Source: Sequoia sempervirens (Eukaryota; Streptophyta; Pinopsida; Cupressales; Cupressaceae). From it: 64,000 nt of DNA. The notes under the pieces are model-generated. The model had not been told where the DNA came from. It ran no database searches and saw nothing but the letters and a program-made list of their open reading frames with translations. The stretch spans positions 489,808,711 to 489,872,710 of the forward strand of contig VDFB02270651.1 of assembly GCA_007258455.2 (NCBI GenBank). The letters are read 5' to 3'. How positions within the stretch are numbered: position 1 is the stretch's first letter; the number at the start of each line of letters is the position of its first letter. The position numbers and the translations under genes were made by a program. Positions 23,070 to 34,369 of this stretch are shown here, piece by piece.

Positions 23070-23640
23070 TTAGTGTTTGAAGGATGTGTCAATGTTCACA
23101 TTTTCTTGCACAATGATATTATCCTTAGGAGGAGAGTTCTTAGAACTACAAGCCAAATGTTCTTGACATTCAAAGGTTGGTTCTTCTAAAAGGACTTCAT
23201 CACAAGTAGGGGAATGATCAATGGTTGAATTTTCTTGCTGAATAAGGGTTTCACTAGGTGAAGGGGGACAACTAAGATTCTCCTGACCTTCATTGATTGG
23301 GTTTTCTAACATCAAAGTATCTTCTTCACAACTATGAGAGATACTAGGAGAAAGACAAATGTTATTGTCATGATTACCTATGGTTATGTTGTCTTGTTCA
23401 TTAATGTCTTATCCACTAAGAGAGATAAAAGGAGAGAAACAACTAGGATTATCAAAAATCTCATTGATTGGTTCTTCCAACACCAAAATATCTTCTTTGC
23501 CAATAAGAGAGATGTTAGGAGAAGAAAAAATATGATCATTAGGAATGTCCAAGGTTGTATTCTCTTCACTAAAAAATTCTCATAGGGAGGGGATTGCTTC
23601 TTAGCATGCCTAGACATGTAAGACACTAGCATTGTTTGAG
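23070..23640 (-). pseudogene. E1 leader ORF, acidic repeat part
   Basis: Frame-shifted remains of a protein with recurring blocks of the form ENP-INE-x-x-ENLSC-x-x-P, then IIVQEN or IQQENS, clearly homologous to 42111-42730 of E3. The best piece is 23070-23315. The acidic blocks repeat roughly every 20-25 residues. It sits 3' of the membrane-like repeats and 5' of the gag-pro linker. Function is unknown. Confidence 0.55.
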
Positions 23641-23645
23641 CAAAA

Positions 23646-23897
23646 ATGAAAAGCACTTGTAACCATTTCATGCAATGTTTCAACAATGTAAACAATGTAT
23701 ATCCAAAGATGCAAAAAACTTTTATCTAATGTATGCAAAACTTTAAGAATGTAAACAATGTATATCCCAAAATGAAAAGTACTTTTACCAAAATTATGCA
23801 AAGTTTTATGAATTTAAATATTGTATATGCAAAAGTGAAAAGTGTTTTTATACCTATGATGCAAAGTTTCAAAAATGTGAAAATTTTCAGATCTAAT
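23646..23897 (-). repeat. Four 63-bp tandem units encoding 21-residue hydrophobic segments
   Basis: Units start at 23646, 23709, 23772 and 23835, an exact 63-bp step. One minus-strand frame (23384-23923, with one internal stop) reads the units as similar hydrophobic peptides such as TIFKFIKLCIILVKVLFILGY and KIFTFLKLCIIGIKTLFTFA, each the length of a membrane helix. Because 63 is a multiple of three the frame is kept. E3 has a single hydrophobic segment in the same place (about 42980-43060). Confidence 0.8.
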
Positions 23898-24375
23898 GAT
23901 GCTTTTAATTGAAACATTTTCAAAAATGACTACCCTAAATTATTGTTTTTGACTTAGATACATAAAAAAAATGTTCTTGAAATTTTCCATACTTATAGTA
24001 TATATTACTAGGGGGCTTAGGAAGCACATAAATGAGGTATTTGATATTGTAACAAAGAGTTTAAAATTTGGACTGGGACTGATTCACCTAGAATGGCGAA
24101 TGAGTCCCAGTAAGGGTTTTTTTTTAATTTTCAAAAAAATTCAATTGGTTTTGATGGTTTTTATGTTGTATGACCTGAAGACTAAATGCTCATGCAGATT
24201 TTATATGACTCTCAATTATTTGAGATGAAAAAATGTAAACCATATGCATTTTCACTAATGTAAAAATTTGAAACCCTAGAATGCAAATTAACTAATGCAA
24301 AATGCAATGTAATGTTAATGCAAGCTAAATCTAGGATGATGAAGGACTCCAAATAAGAAAAGAAGGTATGTGAAA

Positions 24376-24391
24376 GTCAGATTCACCAAAA
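24376..24391 (-). other. E1 primer binding site
   Basis: The minus strand reads TTTTGGTGAATCTGAC, adjoining the 5' LTR and sharing TTTTGGTGAA with E3 and E4. Confidence 0.65.
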
Positions 24392-26178
24392 TGTGGATAA
24401 TGGAAATGGAATGCACAACTTCCTTTATCCATAATAAAAAAGGGGGAATGAAGGAAGAGGGATCTAATTTCACAATGCTCACATTCAAGAGAAAACCCTT
24501 GAGAGTTCAATGCATATGAAATTGAAATATGTCAAAGAGGATTGTCCTAAGGGCTAAAAGCTAATAAAAGGGCTTGCCACTAGTGCAAAACTCATAAAAT
24601 GCAAGATGTTTGAAAACATAATGTGATATGCAATTAAATGCTAAATGACCTAGAAATGCAAACAAAAACTAAATTGAAAGCACGTGCACTTGGAATGTGT
24701 TGAAGAATAGAAACATCTCTGAGATTCTAGAAATGCTGATTTTTAATGCTAATGGGACTCATTCACCATTCTAGGTGAATCAGTCCTAGTTTTGGAAAAT
24801 TGCACTTGAGCTTGTTTCAGCCAAATGGGTATCTGAATCTGCAAAAAAACTTAGAAAATAGGTACAATGGGACTCATGCACCACTAATGGCAAATGATTC
24901 CACTTTGAATTTTTTGAAAACTCAAAAGTGGAATCAGAAGCTCTTGGTCTACTCTTTTTGATCCTCCAGGTGTCTAGATTCGAAACCTTGATTTTCAGCA
25001 TTGTAAGTAACTTTTTGTGAATATTTTGACCTTTCCAATAAGGAGATGACTTCAATAAGTTTGAAACTTTTTCTTCAATGATTTCCAAGCCTTCAAAGCA
25101 CCTAGATCTGCAACCACACAAAGAAAGAGAGAGAAACATTGAATGTTAGGGAATAGGGTTTTTCCTTGGTCAAACCCCTTTTAGGTAATTAAACCAAATG
25201 AAGAAATAAGATGAAGCATGAAGCCTGAGATAATACAATTAGAAACTTGCCATGATGATAGATCTTGAGTTGCTGTAACAATGGATGAAGAATCTACCCT
25301 TGAATGCCTTAGAAAACTATCTTGATGCCATAAAATGCTAAAACCCTAGCTTGATTGACTTGATATGGATAATGAATGATGAATGAATAGTGAATTAGGG
25401 TTTAAAAGCTTGTTTATATAGTAAATCCACTCAAATTCCCATTAATTTGATCCTTAAGGCCCACATTGAAGAAAATCAAACTTAAAACCTAATTTTTCTC
25501 ACTCAAACCTCAAAAATGGCCTAGATAGGTCTCATTCGCCATCTTGGATGAATGGGCCCCACCTGGATGAGACTCATTCAACCAAAATGGTGAATGGGTC
25601 CCACATAGGCTATTTTTCTAGCTAGGATGTTAGGGAATGAAGAAATTAAGCTTTTATGTTGATATAGTCAAGTTTTTGATTAAATTATGCCTCATGTTGC
25701 ATAATATGGGATCGTAGGGGCCTATTAATGATGATATAAAGATTTATTACCAATAGGGACATGAATTTCAATGTGAAAGTGTGTTTAAATACACTCTACA
25801 ACACTAAAATGTGATCCACTTAGCCTAGAAAGGCACAAGATCCAATGTGAATGTGTAAAACACATTACAACACTAGATTAAAATTAGGTTTAATTTACAA
25901 GCCTTCTAGATTAATGTGAGAATAAAATTAAATACATTTTACAATATTGAATTAAGGGAAAAATAGGTCCATTAGACTTTAAAAGCGTGGAAGTCATTTA
26001 CAACACTTTACAACACCTTTTCAAGACATGTATTTTATTTAGTTTCCAAGGGCAAAAGACCTAACATGAATTTTTTATCCACATTATAATGTTAAATTAA
26101 GGAAAAATTAAGCCAAAATCACAAGGAGGGCTCAAGCGAGACATAAAAAGTAGAAGGTTTACTTTTTCGATGTCCACA
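24392..26178 (-). repeat. E1 5' LTR
   Basis: 1787 bp, TGTGGATAATGG...GATGTCCACA on the plus strand. Intact, so it shows what the lower LTR looked like before E5. It has palindromes at 24755, 24869, 25528 and 25569, the GGGTTTTTCC...AAACCCC block at 25156-25178, and a minus-strand TATA box CTATATAAA at 25413-25421. Confidence 0.92.
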
Positions 26179-26183
26179 ACAAA

Positions 26184-27560
26184 GTCCAATTCTCTCTATC
26201 AAAGTTAGACATAAACCTTCTCAAAACTCCCACTGCTTGGGCTATATCTTGTATAGTACAAACCATTGCATACATTAAACTACAAACAACACTAGCATAA
26301 GGAACATTAGACATCTCTTCAACATCATTATTAGAATTAGGACACATGTCTAAACTCAACTTACCAACTAGAAATGTAATATTTACTGGTTTACAGTCAT
26401 CCATATTAAACCTTTGTAAATAGTATCAACATACTTACTCTAACTTAACCAAAGATTTTTGTGAACCCAATCCTTACTGATCTCCATCCCAAGAATATAT
26501 TTTGTAGTGCCCAAATATTTCATATAAAATGTGCCAAAAATCTACGTCTTAAACTCCTTAGTCATCACATTGTTGTTACCCATAAAAAACATGTCATCAA
26601 AATACAAGACAATGATTAGAATCTAATAATCAATAACCTTAATGTAAACACAATGATCCTCCTCACTTCTAACAGAACCAAAATTCAATGCAAAGGCATC
26701 AAAATTTTGGTACCACATCATGGGTGACTATTTTAAACCATATAAAGATCTAGATTTAACCTGCAAACCAAGTGTTATTTTCCTTTCACAATAAAGCCAT
26801 TAGGCTATCACATATAAATTTATTCCTCAACACCCCATGCAAGAAATTAGTTTTAGCATCCATTTGCTCTATTTCAAAATCATAAGCAACAACAATAGAT
26901 AATAGGAATCTAATAGAAGTTAATGTAGAAATAGGAGAGAAAATTTCACCAAAATCAACTCCTCTCTAGGAGTAGCCCTTAGCCACCAATCTGGCATTGT
27001 ACTGCTCTAACCAACCATCCACTCCAAATTTCTTTTTAAATACCCACTTGCAACCAATGGGCTTCCTTCCTTAGGGAAAACTCACAAGATCCCAGGTATC
27101 ACAACTATCCAAAGCCATCATCTCCTCCTACATGGCCTGCATCCAGGGCTCACTTTCTTCTAAAGAAAGAGCCTCCCTATAAGATCTAGGTTCATCAAAT
27201 TAGTAATAAACAAAGAAAATACATAATGGAAATTAGGTGGTTTATACCTTTCAAATAGATTTCATTTCCTTATGGATCTTCTCAAGGTAGGAGTAAGGGT
27301 CTCTTGCTACTCTTCTTCTTCATACTTATCTTACACATCATCTAAACTTTTTGAACTCTATAAACCCTCTTCTTCTCCATCCTCAAATCCATCTGGTTGT
27401 TCTTCCACGTGTGCATCATCTTGATTCTTAACATTTTTCTTGAAGTGCACTATTTTTTTCTTATCTTTCTCCTTTGGTTTTTCTTCACCTAAGTAAGCTC
27501 TAAACTACCTACAGATTACATCTCTAGAGAAAACCATTTAATGGGTTAGTGGATTCCAAA
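26184..27560 (-). pseudogene. E2 reverse transcriptase and start of RNase H
   Basis: Minus-strand copia polymerase with stops. The N-terminal block at about 26990-27060 reads GRKPIGCKWVFKKK and is followed by an ARLVAKGYS-like block. The catalytic box at 26590-26604 reads YFDDM, keeping both Asp residues. The open piece 26159-26404 carries the conserved VPYASVVCSLMYAMVCT and DIAQAVGVL blocks, where reverse transcriptase passes into RNase H. E1 breaks it at 26179-26183. Confidence 0.85.
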
Positions 27561-27599
27561 GATTATAACCTTTTACATTCTCATTGTAACCAACAAAGA

Positions 27600-28330
27600 T
27601 ACATTTTTATGATTTTAGATCCAACTTAGAAAAATTCTCTTGAGGCACATGAATAAAATCCTCGCAACAAAAGACCCTTAAATGTGAAATAGAAGGCTTT
27701 GTAACTATCCACACTTCATAAGGATTATTATCAACAAGAGTTGAACAAGGAGATCTATTAACCAAATAACATGCAGTACTTACAACTTCCACCCAAAATC
27801 ATCTATCAAGCTTAGCACCACTCAACATACTCTTGGATATTTCCATTAAGGTTCGGTTCATTCTTTCTACTACCCCATTTTGTTGAGGTGTATAAGGTGT
27901 AGTCTTTTCCCAAAAATACTTGCATGCTTACATAACTCATCAAATTCATTAGAAAAATATTCACCTTCATTGTTAGATCTCAACATCCTTATCTTATAAT
28001 CTACTTTCTTCTCAACTAAGGATTTAAATTCCTTAAACTTAGTGAAAAATTCATATTTTGCATGCACAAAATAAATCTGTGTATCTTGACACATGATCAC
28101 TGAAAGTAACATAAAAACGAGATTTTTCCAAAATGTCCACAGGTCCAAACACATATGAATGAATGATCTATAGTAATCTCTTAGCCTTATTAGTCTGATT
28201 AGGAAATGATGATCTTTTTTTTTTTTACCAAACACACAATGCTCACAAAAATTATTTTTACCAAGAGAATAATTAGAAAGACTGTCAATCAACTTTTTAT
28301 TCAAAATATTTTAAAGACCTTTTTCACTTA
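27600..28330 (-). pseudogene. E2 integrase core
   Basis: Pieces at 27870-28304 and 27607-27792. Visible are an HCVFGKKKK zinc-finger end, a CLDLWTF block at the first catalytic Asp, then LRSNNEGEYFSNEF where D-N-G-G-E-Y is expected. The second catalytic Asp is therefore Asn and the Gly is Glu. The third acidic residue is present in NGVVERMNRTL (about 27850-27890). ACYLVNRSPCSTL and VDNNPYEVW blocks follow. Stops and frame changes confirm it is dead. Confidence 0.85.
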
Positions 28331-28520
28331 TGTGACCCAATATATGGTGCCACAACATACATGGATTTTTAGTGCTAGTCACATTGGCAGGATTATAAAA
28401 AGTGGAGGAATTAAGCCTAAATAAAGTCCCTATCTGAGATCCTTTAGCAATCACCAAACTCCCTCTTACCAACCTGCAACCAGAAGTGTCAAATGTCACA
28501 TGCATTCCATAATCATTCAC
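28311..28520 (-). pseudogene. E2 GAG-pre-integrase domain
   Basis: Open 69-codon piece ending in LWHHILGHISEKGL, the H-x-x-x-GH motif of the domain before copia integrase. Upstream is LVRGSLVIAKGSQIGTLFRL. Confidence 0.8.
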
Positions 28521-28561
28521 TTGGATACTAAAATGAAATTTCTCACAAGTCCTAGAATATG

Positions 28562-28786
28562 TTAAACATGATCAAGGGTTTTAACACTCCCATCACTAAA
28601 ACAAAACTTTACCTTTCCCTTACCAACAACCTTCTTCATGTTGTCATCACAAGGAAAAAATTCACCCCCATCATAAACTGAATATGAAGTAAACCACCCC
28701 TTGTGAGGAGTCATATGGTAGGAGGCATCTGAATCAATAAGCCAAGCATAATTAATAATAGTGATAGAAGAATGGTGCAGGGACAC
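28562..28786 (-). pseudogene. E2 protease
   Basis: Contains YAWLIDSDASYHMTPHKGWF, the copia retropepsin start. The catalytic triplet D-S-G has become D-S-D. The piece continues to FCFSDGSVKTL before a stop. Confidence 0.8.
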
Positions 28787-28829
28787 CCAAACTCTTCAAG
28801 GAACACTTCAAGAATCAGGAGAATGTAGG

Positions 28830-30390
28830 GGACAAGAAGATTTATCCAACACCTTAGAGCATCAATTACAACATCTTGAAGCCTATTATGGATTTTGGAA
28901 TGGATAAACACATTAGAGGAATCAAAAGTCCTGAGGGTCCTGATAAGGACCCTAGGACAAAAATGCTTTGTAAATGGAACAATAATGTTCTAGGAGGTTA
29001 GATAGGAGTATAATGTTTTAATTGAGTCAAATAAGTTTGAATAATGAAATTTAATAAATTTTAGAAGGATTTAGTTTATAGGAGAACTTAATAAATTTCA
29101 AGTTGGAGAATTCAAATTTTTAAAATCTAACTTTGGGCAGGAAAGTGTGTTTTTGATGATTTAGCACTAATAATGTAATGAAACCAACTCTAATCGGTTG
29201 GGAAATTGTGGGATTGATCTATAACCTTAGAGGAAGCATTTGTATGGAGGTTGGGTTGCTGGTACAGTTTTTGTATGGACTATTCTAAGAAAAATCAATA
29301 GAATTTCTATTTTTGGCATTTTCTTGTGTTCTTTTTGATAAACTATTGATTCCTATTGAAGATATGATCAAATGGATTGTTTAGGAACTTAAATCTACAT
29401 TTTTTTAAACCCTTATAGGTCTTGAAATCAATAACAAATAGATTTTTTGTACAAAACTTCTAACTGTCCTCAAGAAAGTATAGATTTTTTGCTAATTTGA
29501 GGGTTTTCATGGATGTTTGATCCATCTCATGGAGGAATTTTGTTGTAACTTGTGAGATGGATCCCTTCTAACATTTATAATAAAAAACTAACAAGCTAAT
29601 GTGTAGGTAAGGAAGAATATCAAGGTGTACACCAAGTTGTCACAGGGCAAAGTGCATAAAATGGAGGCTAAAGTATAGCAGTAGAAGATCTTCCTTAATA
29701 AGGGGTGTTTATTTGAGTTGGGATAGATTAAATATGTTGAACTAATGGTGAAAAGTCAAGGAATAGGTTCTAGAAGTGTTTGGGAGGTCAAGATTCAAGA
29801 AGCCCTAGTTTGGGAGCTATTTATTGAGGGTTTTGTGTTTAGGGGTCTTAAGGGTGTCAAAGAAAACTAAGACCTTGTAAATCCTTAGTTATGAAACATT
29901 TCAAGACACTGTTGAAAGTATCATGGTCAGGGGTTAAGGTTGGTGTAGGGTTGCTTTGAAAATGAAGGCTAATTAGGCCTTAAAATTGTGGAAACAACAG
30001 GTTTTGCAAGGGATTGTTTGAAACAAGTTCCATCTGGGTTTGGATATGTTGTTTAGAATCATAAACCACAACTTAATAAATCATTAGATTGGATGGTCCT
30101 TTGGGGAAGTTGAGTGAAATTTTAAAAATCCATCGTTGGAGGCCTAGTTGGTTTAGAAGCCTAGTCAAGGTGAAAAAAGTGAGTTTTGTCTAAGACAGAG
30201 GTTTGGGGCTTTGTAAATGTTCAAGACAAGCTTGTTTGTGTCCCTTAAGAGCATTCCTAGGGTTTGGGTCCATAGGACAAGGATTTGAGTCATAAGTAAA
30301 CCATTTGGGCATTATTTCCACTAGGGTGCCTAGAAGAGTGTTTGAGATTGCATCATAGTAATCCTTGAAACTTTGAGTTTTTCCTAAAGT
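28830..30390. other. Unassigned block between E2 gag and protease
   Basis: Copia elements have only a few tens of residues between zinc knuckle and protease, but here about 1.56 kb intervenes. I see no gag or pol similarity, no convincing terminal repeats and no good target duplication. Composition is AT-rich with some G-rich words. The simplest reading is an old insertion whose ends are eroded. Confidence 0.5.
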
Positions 30391-30399
30391 CCCATAGCC

Positions 30400-31124
30400 T
30401 CTACATCAAAGAAATAAACAAAGCATCAGAATCACCATCTTTAGAGGAATTTTTCATGGAAGCATCCAAAATATTTTTATTGTTCCTACACTCCTTTTTC
30501 ACATGCCCTCTTTCACCACAATTCCAACACTTACTTTGCTCTTCCTAGGGGTTTTAGAATGTCATTTAGACTTGTCTCTCTTCTTGTCCCATTTATTCCC
30601 TCCCTTTACTTTGGACCTTCCTCTCACATGCAAGGCATCTTGGGATCCTGCATTCACGGAACTTCTCCTCATCTCTTCTAAAAGAAGTATTACAAAAAGA
30701 CTAGCCATCTTTAGTTTTGTACCACCAACACTTATGGCAATAATTAGATTTTCTCAAGATTCAGGTAAAGAGCAAAGAAACAAAATACATTTATCTTCTT
30801 CTTCTAACTTAACATCTATTGATGCAAGCTGACTTAAAATCATATTAAAATCATTTAAATGTTCTACAATAGAATCATAATCCTTCATTCTCAAAGAATA
30901 CAAACATCTTTTGAGATATAATTTTTATTAGTTAAACTTTTAGTTTGATAGACATCACCTATCCTCTTCCACAACTTGTATGTGATGGATTCTTCTAAAA
31001 CATTCAAGAGGACAAAATTCTCAAGAAACAACCAAATGTTTCCTCATGCCTTCCTACCCATTTTCTTCCAATCTTCATAAAACATTTTCTCGAGTGTTGT
31101 TTCCCTCGAAACTATCAACCACTG
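30400..31124 (-). pseudogene. E2 gag, C-terminal part with zinc knuckle
   Basis: The CCHC knuckle at 30488-30529 reads CWNCGERGHVKKEC (C-x2-C-x4-H-x4-C), intact. Just after it is NNKNILDASMKNSSKDGDSD. Upstream, about 30940-31100, copia gag blocks are visible: EDWKKMGRKA, then NVLEESITYKLWKRIGD, then YQTKSLTNK. Stops are present. A TIR element interrupts it at 31125. Confidence 0.8.
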
Positions 31125-32163
31125 GGTGATCCCACATTACTGGTTTACAATTTTTGGCCAAACTAGACATTGAACTATTTTTAAAACTAAATTTTCACTT
31201 TTGGACACCTATAGCCGCTAAACCGTGAGAAATTTGAAGATGATGAAAACTAGTGATTTGTGACATTTTATTTGTAGATTTAGAATAGATATTTTTTAAA
31301 AAAATTGGAATCAGATTGCACTTCTTTTTCAATCTCCTTCAAAAATTGGTTTTTAACAGTAAAAGCCATTTTTAAAGAGTGACGTCATTGGCTAACACAA
31401 TTTTTTTCTATGAAAGATAAAATTCTTTTTTTTTTTTTGCAAATTTAGATTTTTAACTATGATATCTAGTGCATGGAATTGGTTTTGTAGCATTTTATTG
31501 AATATTTTTTTCTTAATTAAGTTCCAAAGTCAAACCAATTACAATTTAGACATGATTCACTGGCTAAAGCATAACTTTTCTTGTATGTATCAAAATTCAA
31601 TTTTTTTTTATAATTTGCTATTTTTCCACATGTGCAGAATAGAGAGCATGATTTTTAGTGAAAAACCTATGTTTAATCAAACTAAAAAATAAAATACATA
31701 ATAAAACCAAAACATATTAAAATTGTATTCAATGGATAGCTCATTTCGAGGACTACCATCATCCAGTTGGGTCTATGAAGTCTCCTCCATTTTCATCCTC
31801 AACCCAAGCTTCGAAAGGAAATTTTCAATAGAGATTTGGTAGAAGAGGAGGAGAAGGGGGAAAATTTTGGGTTCACTCAAACCCCCCTTAACCTTTTGAG
31901 TGAAAGGGGGTTTACTCAAAGGGGGGTTCGAGCAAAACCCCCTTTTTCAAAATTTCCCTATTTTTTCCATTTAAAAAATGCACGAAAAGTGGGTCTAGTC
32001 ATTTAATAGGGTTCGTTTGAAGGGGAGTTTGAGTGAACCTATTGAGGGTCCATTCGAAGCCCAAATTCATGCGAACCCATAAAAACCAAAATTTATTTTC
32101 ATGGGTGCATTTTTTCTTTTTTCCTTCCTCAAATAAATTGTAAACCACTATTGTGGTTGCACC
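31125..32163. mobile_element. TIR element M2b inside E2 gag
   Basis: About 1039 bp. The left end GGTGATCCCACATTACTGG and the right end, in reverse complement GGTGCAACCACAATAGTGG, form terminal inverted repeats shared with M2a (47709-48699). Inner sequence also matches M2a in reverse (for example CACCTATAGCCGCTAAACC near 31206). Flanks CCACTG and CCACCG suggest a 6-bp duplication. Removing the element and one flank leaves the gag frame open across the join. No transposase was seen. Confidence 0.75.
31868..32040. repeat. G/C-run inverted repeats inside M2b
   Basis: GGGTTCACTCAAACCCCC (31869) and a near complement GGGGAGTTTGAGTGAACC (about 32019) face each other. Between them are further G-run/C-run words with the TTCGAGCAAAACCCCC pattern. 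A similar palindrome occurs at 63509-63536. Confidence 0.6.
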
Positions 32164-32274
32164 CCACCGATCTCTCTCTTCAAGGAGATCCTCCATCTTC
32201 AACTTCCACTTCTCATAGCTAGTTCCATTGAATTTTTGAATATCCATATGAGAGGTAGAGGCCATGGTTTTCAA
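32150..32274 (-). pseudogene. E2 gag, N-terminal piece
   Basis: Starts MKTMASTSHMDIQKFNGTSY and continues EKWKLKMEDLLEERDRW, the copia gag N-terminus (K-F-x-G-x-x-Y/F then W-K). M2b interrupts it after the Trp. It begins about 100 bp inside the primer site, as expected. Confidence 0.85.
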
Positions 32275-32377
32275 TCTTCTTCACAAATCTACAAAACCCA
32301 CAATGCACAAGCTCTCACTGCAACCAAAAACCTTCAACACTCAAAAGAAAGGTGTCCCTCTCTTAACAAAACTGTTA

Positions 32378-32389
32378 GGTCTGATACCA
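32378..32389 (-). other. E2 primer binding site
   Basis: The minus strand reads TGGTATCAGACC two bases from the LTR end CCAACA. It matches, with one change, the initiator-methionine tRNA site used by most copia elements (TGGTATCAGAGC). Confidence 0.9.
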
Positions 32390-32391
32390 AA

Positions 32392-33145
32392 TGTTGGAAT
32401 TCAAGGTATACCTTGCAATAATATTAACTTAAATATGTGGTTGCAAATTAGAAATTATGTTTACAAGATTACCATAAAATGATTAAGTGATTGACAAATA
32501 CAAAAATGAAAAAAAAAATGCAATACCACAAGTCATCAACACAAGTGACGCAAGATATACATGGAGAAACCCTTGTGGGAAAAAACTCCACACCCAAGGA
32601 GATCCAATGTTTGTATTAATCTTCAAGGAAGTACATCAATACAATAATCCTCTCTATAATTTGGTGGCACTTCATCATCCTGACAACCTACAAAGAACTC
32701 ATACTAAACCACCATACCAAGGCTCAATATATAGAAGTTTGTGGGATAGAATACCAAAAATGGTATCCCAAAGCAACAAGAAAAACCATCTAGAAAAACA
32801 CATTCCCCACTTAGTGGACAACCTATAAACATGGAATAAAATATTCAATAATCATGCATGGCCTTCACATGGGTGCCTAACCCATTGCCAATCAAAAAGA
32901 GTCAAACTTGAGTGCTCCATAAGTCTCTAATGGCTCTAATGGCTACATGCATGAACATGCACCAACATGAAAAATTGGGCACCCAACCATGCACATAACA
33001 TGCAAGGACATGCACACTCAAGTGGTCCCAACTTAGAAAGTTAGATGCCTAAGATGAATATGCCTTCAAGATACTTTTTTAACCACCACCATGAAGGGTC
33101 CACCTCTTTGAATACAATTACAAATTTTCATAGGAAAATAGTTAA
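32392..33145 (-). repeat. E2 5' LTR, left piece
   Basis: TGTTGGAATTCAAGG onward, aligned with 5292-6062. Interrupted at 33145 by E3; its target duplication GTTAA occupies 33141-33145. Confidence 0.9.
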
Positions 33146-34369
33146 TGAAATGGAGAAAATAGATGTTGCACCTTTTGGGAGGTGGAACACAAACTTGGTG
33201 TTTAGGGACCTAGACCAATTCCCTTCCAGTTTCATTCGAGGAAACCCTAGAGATCTCAATCCAAGGATGGAATGAAGGAAAGAGATCTGCAATAGGGGTG
33301 TCCTAGGGGTATGATTAAAGACTAAAGAAGGGTTCACCACCAAGCTAGGGATTGGAAAGATAAGAAATGTAAATGATGAAAGTATCATGAAAACACATGC
33401 GACTAAATGATCTAGGAAATGGAATTGAAATGCAAAATAACAAATTAAAAAATGAGCAAAGGTGCACCTTGAACAAGGATGAGGTCATAACAAGCTCTAA
33501 AACCATAAAATTTTCTTATTGATGCTCACTAGGACTCATGCTCCAGTCTGGGTGATTTAGTCCTAGACTAGGGTTTCTATGCCAAAACTGGAATTTTTCA
33601 AGGACTAATTTGAATCTCTTGAAGCCTAAAAAATGTTGTACTAGGACTCATACACCATAAGTGATGATTTAGTCCTAGTATTAGGGTTTGGCTGAAATTT
33701 TGGTATTCTTTGGTGATCTCTTGTAGCTTCCTTCTTGCCAAATATTCAAGTTAGAAACCTTGATTTGCAACCTATAGGTGACTTTCTATGATCTTGAAAT
33801 GTAGATGACAACTTGACAACTTTTCTCCAATCTTGCAACTTAGTCTTCAAAGGATCTTAAAGCCTCAAAGCACCTAGATATGCAATCACACATGTGGAGA
33901 GAAGGAAAAACTTGTTGATTGTTAGGAAATAGGGGTTTTCCTCGGTCAAACCCTATTTAGGTAATTAAACCTTGTTATGAAATAATGAAACATGAACATG
34001 AAGAATGAAATATGAAACATGAACAATGATAATTTGAATAATGTCTTGAGATGTAAATCAACAATCTAACATGATGTGGCCATGTAGAATGCATACCTTG
34101 CTCTTGAATTAGATGTAGAAAAATGCTTAATCTTGGATCTTGAATGCTACATCACAAGACTAGCTCAACATCATGCTTGATTCCCCTTGACATGATGATA
34201 GATCTTGAATTGTTGCAACAAATGATGAAGACATTTTCCCTTGAATGCCTTAGAAATGCTCTTGTAAAATCTCTTGACACTCTTATGAAGTCTTATAATG
34301 CTTAAATCTTGATTGCTAGGTTGATATTATGATTTCTTAGGTGAAATAATGATTTGAAACCTTGTTTAT
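33146..34369 (-). repeat. E3 3' LTR, left piece
   Basis: Aligned with 44700-45921. Palindromes at 33532 and 33644; GGGGTTTTCC...AAACCC block at 33932-33954. It stops inside the TATA box, where the solo LTR entered. Confidence 0.88.

Larger units (their letters stand above)
6781..26178 (-). mobile_element. E1: non-autonomous gypsy-like LTR retrotransposon inserted in E2 RNase H
   Basis: The LTRs (6781-7523 + 19306-20322 and 24392-26178) are 1760 and 1787 bp. The ends are TG...CA and the flanks are a perfect 5-bp duplication ACAAA (6776-6780, 26179-26183). The internal region 20323-24391 is only 4.07 kb. It holds a leader ORF with membrane-like repeats, a gag-pro linker and a broken protease, with no reverse transcriptase or integrase. 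Joining the flanks with one ACAAA brings the two halves of E2 RNase H together with at most one base of frame error. Confidence 0.9.

Noticed and set aside
33128..33388. Hydrophobic 86-codon frame repeated at 44748-44993
   Set aside because: It lies inside both E3 LTRs and is broken in one; a by-product of LTR duplication.
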